This document shows positions 61,291 through 64,000 of a stretch of DNA of 64,000 nt, one piece after another. The stretch is from an uncultured Bacteroidales bacterium (GTDB taxonomy: Bacteria > Bacteroidota > Bacteroidia > Bacteroidales > UBA932): contig CALVDO010000002.1 in NCBI GenBank assembly GCA_944326355.1, positions 62,001-126,000 of the forward strand, given 5' to 3'. Position 1 is the first letter of the stretch; each line of letters opens with the position of its first letter. Position numbers and translations under genes: made by a program. The notes beneath the pieces were generated by a model. That model made no database searches. It was not told where the DNA came from and saw only the letters and a list, made by a program, of their open reading frames with translations.

Positions 61291-61384
61291 CCGCCTTGAA
61301 AAACAGGGGAGTGACAGCTTCGGAATCACAGAAAGCATCTGCCTCACCTTACATAAAAAGCTAACAAACATAAAGAATCATACC

Positions 61385-62485
61385 ATGTCACTTAAGTGCG
61401 GAATAGTAGGACTTCCGAATGTCGGAAAATCCACCCTTTTCAACTGCATCAGCTCAGGAAAGGCTCAGAGCGCGAATTTTCCGTTCTGTACCATAGAACC
61501 GAACATAGGCTCGACTGCCGTACCTGACAAACGCCTTGAAGTGCTTGAGAAGCTCTGCAACCCCAAGAGGGTAGTTCCCGCCACTGTTGAAATAGTCGAC
61601 ATAGCCGGACTCGTCAAGGGAGCCAGCAGAGGGGAGGGACTGGGCAATCAGTTTCTTGCCAATATTCGAGAAACCGATGCGATTCTTCATGTTCTCAGAT
61701 GCTTTGATGACCCGAACATCGTGCATGTGGACGGGAGCGTCGACCCGGTCAGAGACAAGGAAGTCATTGACATGGAACTGCAGATGAAGGACCTCGAGAC
61801 TGTTGAAAACCGCCTCGCCAAAGTGTCCAAGCAGGCCCAGTCCGGAGACAAGGGTGCAAAGAAGCTCTGCGAACTTCTCACCCGCTACAGAGAGGCTCTC
61901 CTTGCAGGCAAATCATGCCGCACGGTCGCTCTGACCAGTCCTGAGGAGGAACAGCTCGCCAAGGAGCTATATCTCCTCACAAGCAAGCCTGTCATGTATG
62001 TATGCAATGTTGATGAAGCCTCTGCAGGAACAGGCAACGGATATGTCGAAAAAGTGCGGGAGGCCGTAAAGGACGAGAATGCAGAAATCCTCGTCATTGC
62101 CGCCAGAACAGAATCGGAGATTGCCGAACTCGAGACCTACGAAGAGAGGCAGATGTTTCTTGAGGAGATGGGACTTGAAGAGTCCGGGGTAGTAAGGCTC
62201 ATTCAGAAGGCGTATTCATTGCTCAATCTCCAGACCTTTTTCACTGCAGGAGCGGATGAATGCCGCGCATGGACAATCAACAAGGGAGATAAGGCACCTA
62301 AGGCCGCCGGCGTGATTCACTCTGATTTCGAAAAAGGGTTCATACGGGCCGAAGTCATCAAATACGAGGATTTTGTCGAGCTCAAGTCAGAAGCCGCCTG
62401 CAGAGCCGCAGGAAAGCTCGGAACTGAAGGCAAGGACTATGTCGTACAGGACGGTGACATCATGCACTTCCTGTTCAATGTCTGA
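61385..62485 (+). CDS. ychF: Redox-regulated ribosome-binding ATPase YchF
   Basis: Obg-like P-loop protein of normal size (366 residues). G1 GIVGLPNVGKSTLFN, G3 DIAGLVKGASRGEGLGN, and NVDE in place of NKxD, which explains its ATP preference. The C-terminal TGS domain runs ~280-366 (FTAGADECRAWTINKGDKAP; DYVVQDGDIMHFLFNV). It binds the ribosome and affects stress responses. A strong terminator follows. Confidence 0.97.
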   Translation: MSLKCGIVGLPNVGKSTLFNCISSGKAQSANFPFCTIEPNIGSTAVPDKRLEVLEKLCNPKRVVPATVEIVDIAGLVKGASRGEGLGNQFLANIRETDAILHVLRCFDDPNIVHVDGSVDPVRDKEVIDMELQMKDLETVENRLAKVSKQAQSGDKGAKKLCELLTRYREALLAGKSCRTVALTSPEEEQLAKELYLLTSKPVMYVCNVDEASAGTGNGYVEKVREAVKDENAEILVIAARTESEIAELETYEERQMFLEEMGLEESGVVRLIQKAYSLLNLQTFFTAGADECRAWTINKGDKAPKAAGVIHSDFEKGFIRAEVIKYEDFVELKSEAACRAAGKLGTEGKDYVVQDGDIMHFLFNV

Positions 62486-62531
62486 CTGCGGCGGAAAAGA
62501 CGGATTACAAATAGAAGATTACACATAAAAA

Positions 62532-62571
62532 AGAGGATGAATCAAACCAAGATGATTCATCCTCTATTTTT
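62532..62571. terminator. Bidirectional terminator between ychF and ppiD
   Basis: 12-bp perfect stem AGAGGATGAATC / GATTCATCCTCT with an A6 run on the left and T5 on the right; the flanking genes converge. Confidence 0.9.
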
Positions 62572-62613
62572 ATCGGCCTTTTCAAGTCACTGTGGAAACG
62601 TGACGCCTCGCAA

Positions 62614-64000
62614 TCAATAGAATCTTGCGCGATTGTCCTTTACGTCCACATCATTCATCATTACGGGCACAAGCATCTGAAGCTCATACTGAGACATTCT
62701 CGAATCCCTTGCCTTTGCGTCATCCTCGGTGAAGAACGAACCTGTGTCATGTCCGGTCACCTTATAGACATATACTCCGATGTTGCCTGCAAGAGGTCCG
62801 GAAATCTTGTCCACTTCCGCCACGGAGACAGCTCCGATGAATTTAGGATCAAGTCCCTGTGAAGTGAGGGAGGCGAAAGTGACGTTCTCCTTGGTGCTGA
62901 CGGTTGTTCCGAGAGCCTGAGCTATTGCCTCCATATCCGAAAGACCCTTGATCTTTTCAGCTGCTTCCGCTGCCTTTTTCTCGCCAAGCTTCTCCCTGTA
63001 GAGGATATTGTTGATAGTAGAGCTTACTTCCTGTACAGAAGAGTAGCCCTCCTTGTGGATATCCTTAAGTGCGACGACGAAGAAGTAATTGTTGTTTACG
63101 GTGATGATGTCCGAAACCTTGCCCTTCTTAGCCTCAAACGCCCACCTTGTCACCGGCTTCGTGTCTTCGATGGATCCGAGCCTGTCAGTGCTTTCAAGCA
63201 TTCTGTTGACCGGATGTGCATAGAGACCGCTCTCCTCGACAGCTTTTCTGAAGCCCTCGTATTTTCCCCCGGCTCTTGCCGCAAGGTCATTGGCCTTGGC
63301 ATAATAGCTGTTGAAAGTCTCCTTGCTTGCCAGAGCTGTCTTCTCGAAGATGGCCACCTGCTTCTTGAGAACCGGCTCAGTCCTGTCTGTCACTTCAACG
63401 ATATGTTTGCCATACTGAGTGTCAAGGATGAAGATCTTATTGAGCGGAGCAGTCATCACTGACTCCATTCCGGGGATCATGTAGGTCTGAGTCATCCAGC
63501 CGATGTCCCCTCTCTCCGCTACATTCGGATTCTGATCGGCGGAATACAGGGCGGCTACATTCGAGAAAGACTCTTTCCCTCTTCTGAGCACGTCGGCAAG
63601 ACTGTCGGCAAGAGCCGTCTGCTCGCCCTGAAGGAGAATGTGCCTTACGAATACAGAATCAGGAACCATTCTGCTCTCCATGACCTTTGCCACATAGAAA
63701 GTGTTTCCCTTTGTGAAGACTCCCGAAGTTCCCTTTCCGTCATTGAAAACGAAGTTGTTGATATCCGAGGAAATCGTATTGAGCTCACCGTTTCTGTAAT
63801 AATACTCAGAGTAAGGCCTGTCTGAATTTCTGAGAAGAAAACTCTTCATGTCATCCTTTCCTGTAGCCGCAAATTCATCATACAGCTTGATGACCTGCTC
63901 GTTAGCTGCGGCGATATCCTCATCGGAAGGAACGACCTCAAACACCACGTACTCGATGTCGCGGCTTGCCTGCTGCTTGTAAAGCTCCTTATGAGAGTCG
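62614..64000 (-). CDS. PpiD-like peptidyl-prolyl isomerase / periplasmic chaperone (5' partial)
   Basis: The gene runs off the right edge; the frame is open to base 63999, so the N-terminal anchor and first chaperone helices are missing. The 461 visible residues include the parvulin domain: SVFVRHILLQGEQTALADSL, FSNVAALYSADQNPNVAERG, DIGWMTQTYMIPGMESVM and ILDTQYGKHIVEVTDRTEP. Further on is a second, degenerate parvulin-like region (VTRWAFEAKKGKVSDIITVN, YFFVVALKDI). This SurA_N/PpiD layout is usual in Bacteroidetes. It assists folding of outer-membrane proteins in the periplasm, fitting the many barrels in the window. Confidence 0.88.
   Translation of the reverse strand, partial: DSHKELYKQQASRDIEYVVFEVVPSDEDIAAANEQVIKLYDEFAATGKDDMKSFLLRNSDRPYSEYYYRNGELNTISSDINNFVFNDGKGTSGVFTKGNTFYVAKVMESRMVPDSVFVRHILLQGEQTALADSLADVLRRGKESFSNVAALYSADQNPNVAERGDIGWMTQTYMIPGMESVMTAPLNKIFILDTQYGKHIVEVTDRTEPVLKKQVAIFEKTALASKETFNSYYAKANDLAARAGGKYEGFRKAVEESGLYAHPVNRMLESTDRLGSIEDTKPVTRWAFEAKKGKVSDIITVNNNYFFVVALKDIHKEGYSSVQEVSSTINNILYREKLGEKKAAEAAEKIKGLSDMEAIAQALGTTVSTKENVTFASLTSQGLDPKFIGAVSVAEVDKISGPLAGNIGVYVYKVTGHDTGSFFTEDDAKARDSRMSQYELQMLVPVMMNDVDVKDNRARFY

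Noticed and set aside
1..64000. CRISPR array, tRNA, rRNA or riboswitch
   Set aside because: No regularly spaced repeats, cloverleaf-like sequences with CCA-adjacent T-loops, or recognisable riboswitch cores were found by eye. Small RNAs cannot be excluded.

Overview
The window looks like chromosomal DNA of a Bacteroidota bacterium, most likely order Bacteroidales, with moderately high GC. Supporting evidence: many Bacteroidetes-type -7 promoter elements (TAnnTTTG), a family S46 dipeptidyl-peptidase, an AlgI-like MBOAT/FkbH operon, an OprO/P-type porin, a GldH-like lipoprotein next to a PSP1 gene, small outer-membrane barrel proteins, an ECF sigma factor with a DUF6249 protein, and a second, divergent EF-G. 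I cannot place it to genus. I saw no rRNA, tRNA, complete insertion sequence, prophage or CRISPR array. Both ends cut through genes: an RND efflux gene on the left and a PpiD-like foldase on the right.

Layout. 1-9.5 kb: an RND pump fused to its outer-membrane factor, aspS, rsmA/ksgA, a three-gene sigma-factor operon, an AlkD-like protein and a phosphate-selective-type porin. 9.7-10.9 kb: a decayed Ig-like lipoprotein gene. 10.9-15.9 kb: a five-gene operon (FkbH-like loader, acyl carrier protein, VOC protein, MBOAT acyltransferase, SGNH-like protein). It resembles the Dlt system, but the loading enzyme is an FkbH-type HAD protein instead of an adenylating enzyme; this is the best candidate here for a little-described system. 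16-24 kb: an EF-G2-like factor without the catalytic His, an XRE regulator, RNase HII, a DPP7-type peptidase and an Mrp ATPase. 24-39.8 kb: an rRNA methyltransferase-like gene, pgk, a tripartite EmrAB-TolC-type efflux operon, lgt with a YbaK-type editing protein and a HAD phosphatase, thioredoxin between two paralogous barrel proteins, a polyprenyl synthase, holB, PSP1, gldH and folA. 39.8-47 kb: mutS, a collapsed glmS remnant, a glycosyltransferase and a YfhO-like membrane protein. 47-48.6 kb: a HipB/HipS/HipT-like locus with two operator palindromes and a kinase gene that has lost its N-lobe, followed by nested palindromes and another gene remnant. 48.7-64 kb: trmB, galM-thyA, a barrel protein, a thioredoxin-fold lipoprotein, a large zincin/propeller/barrel protein, a YeiH-type transporter, a CpXC protein, galK, a secreted EEP-family phosphatase, ychF and ppiD.

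Two themes recur. First, several genes show recent deletion or decay (Ig-like lipoprotein, glmS, hipT, a secreted-protein tail). Second, short tandem duplications of 15-24 bp occur inside or at the ends of otherwise ordinary genes (rsmA, rnhB, the VOC gene, the MBOAT gene, the DUF5106-like lipoprotein), nearly all keeping the frame. Functions are read from motifs and family resemblance by eye; no database search was run.
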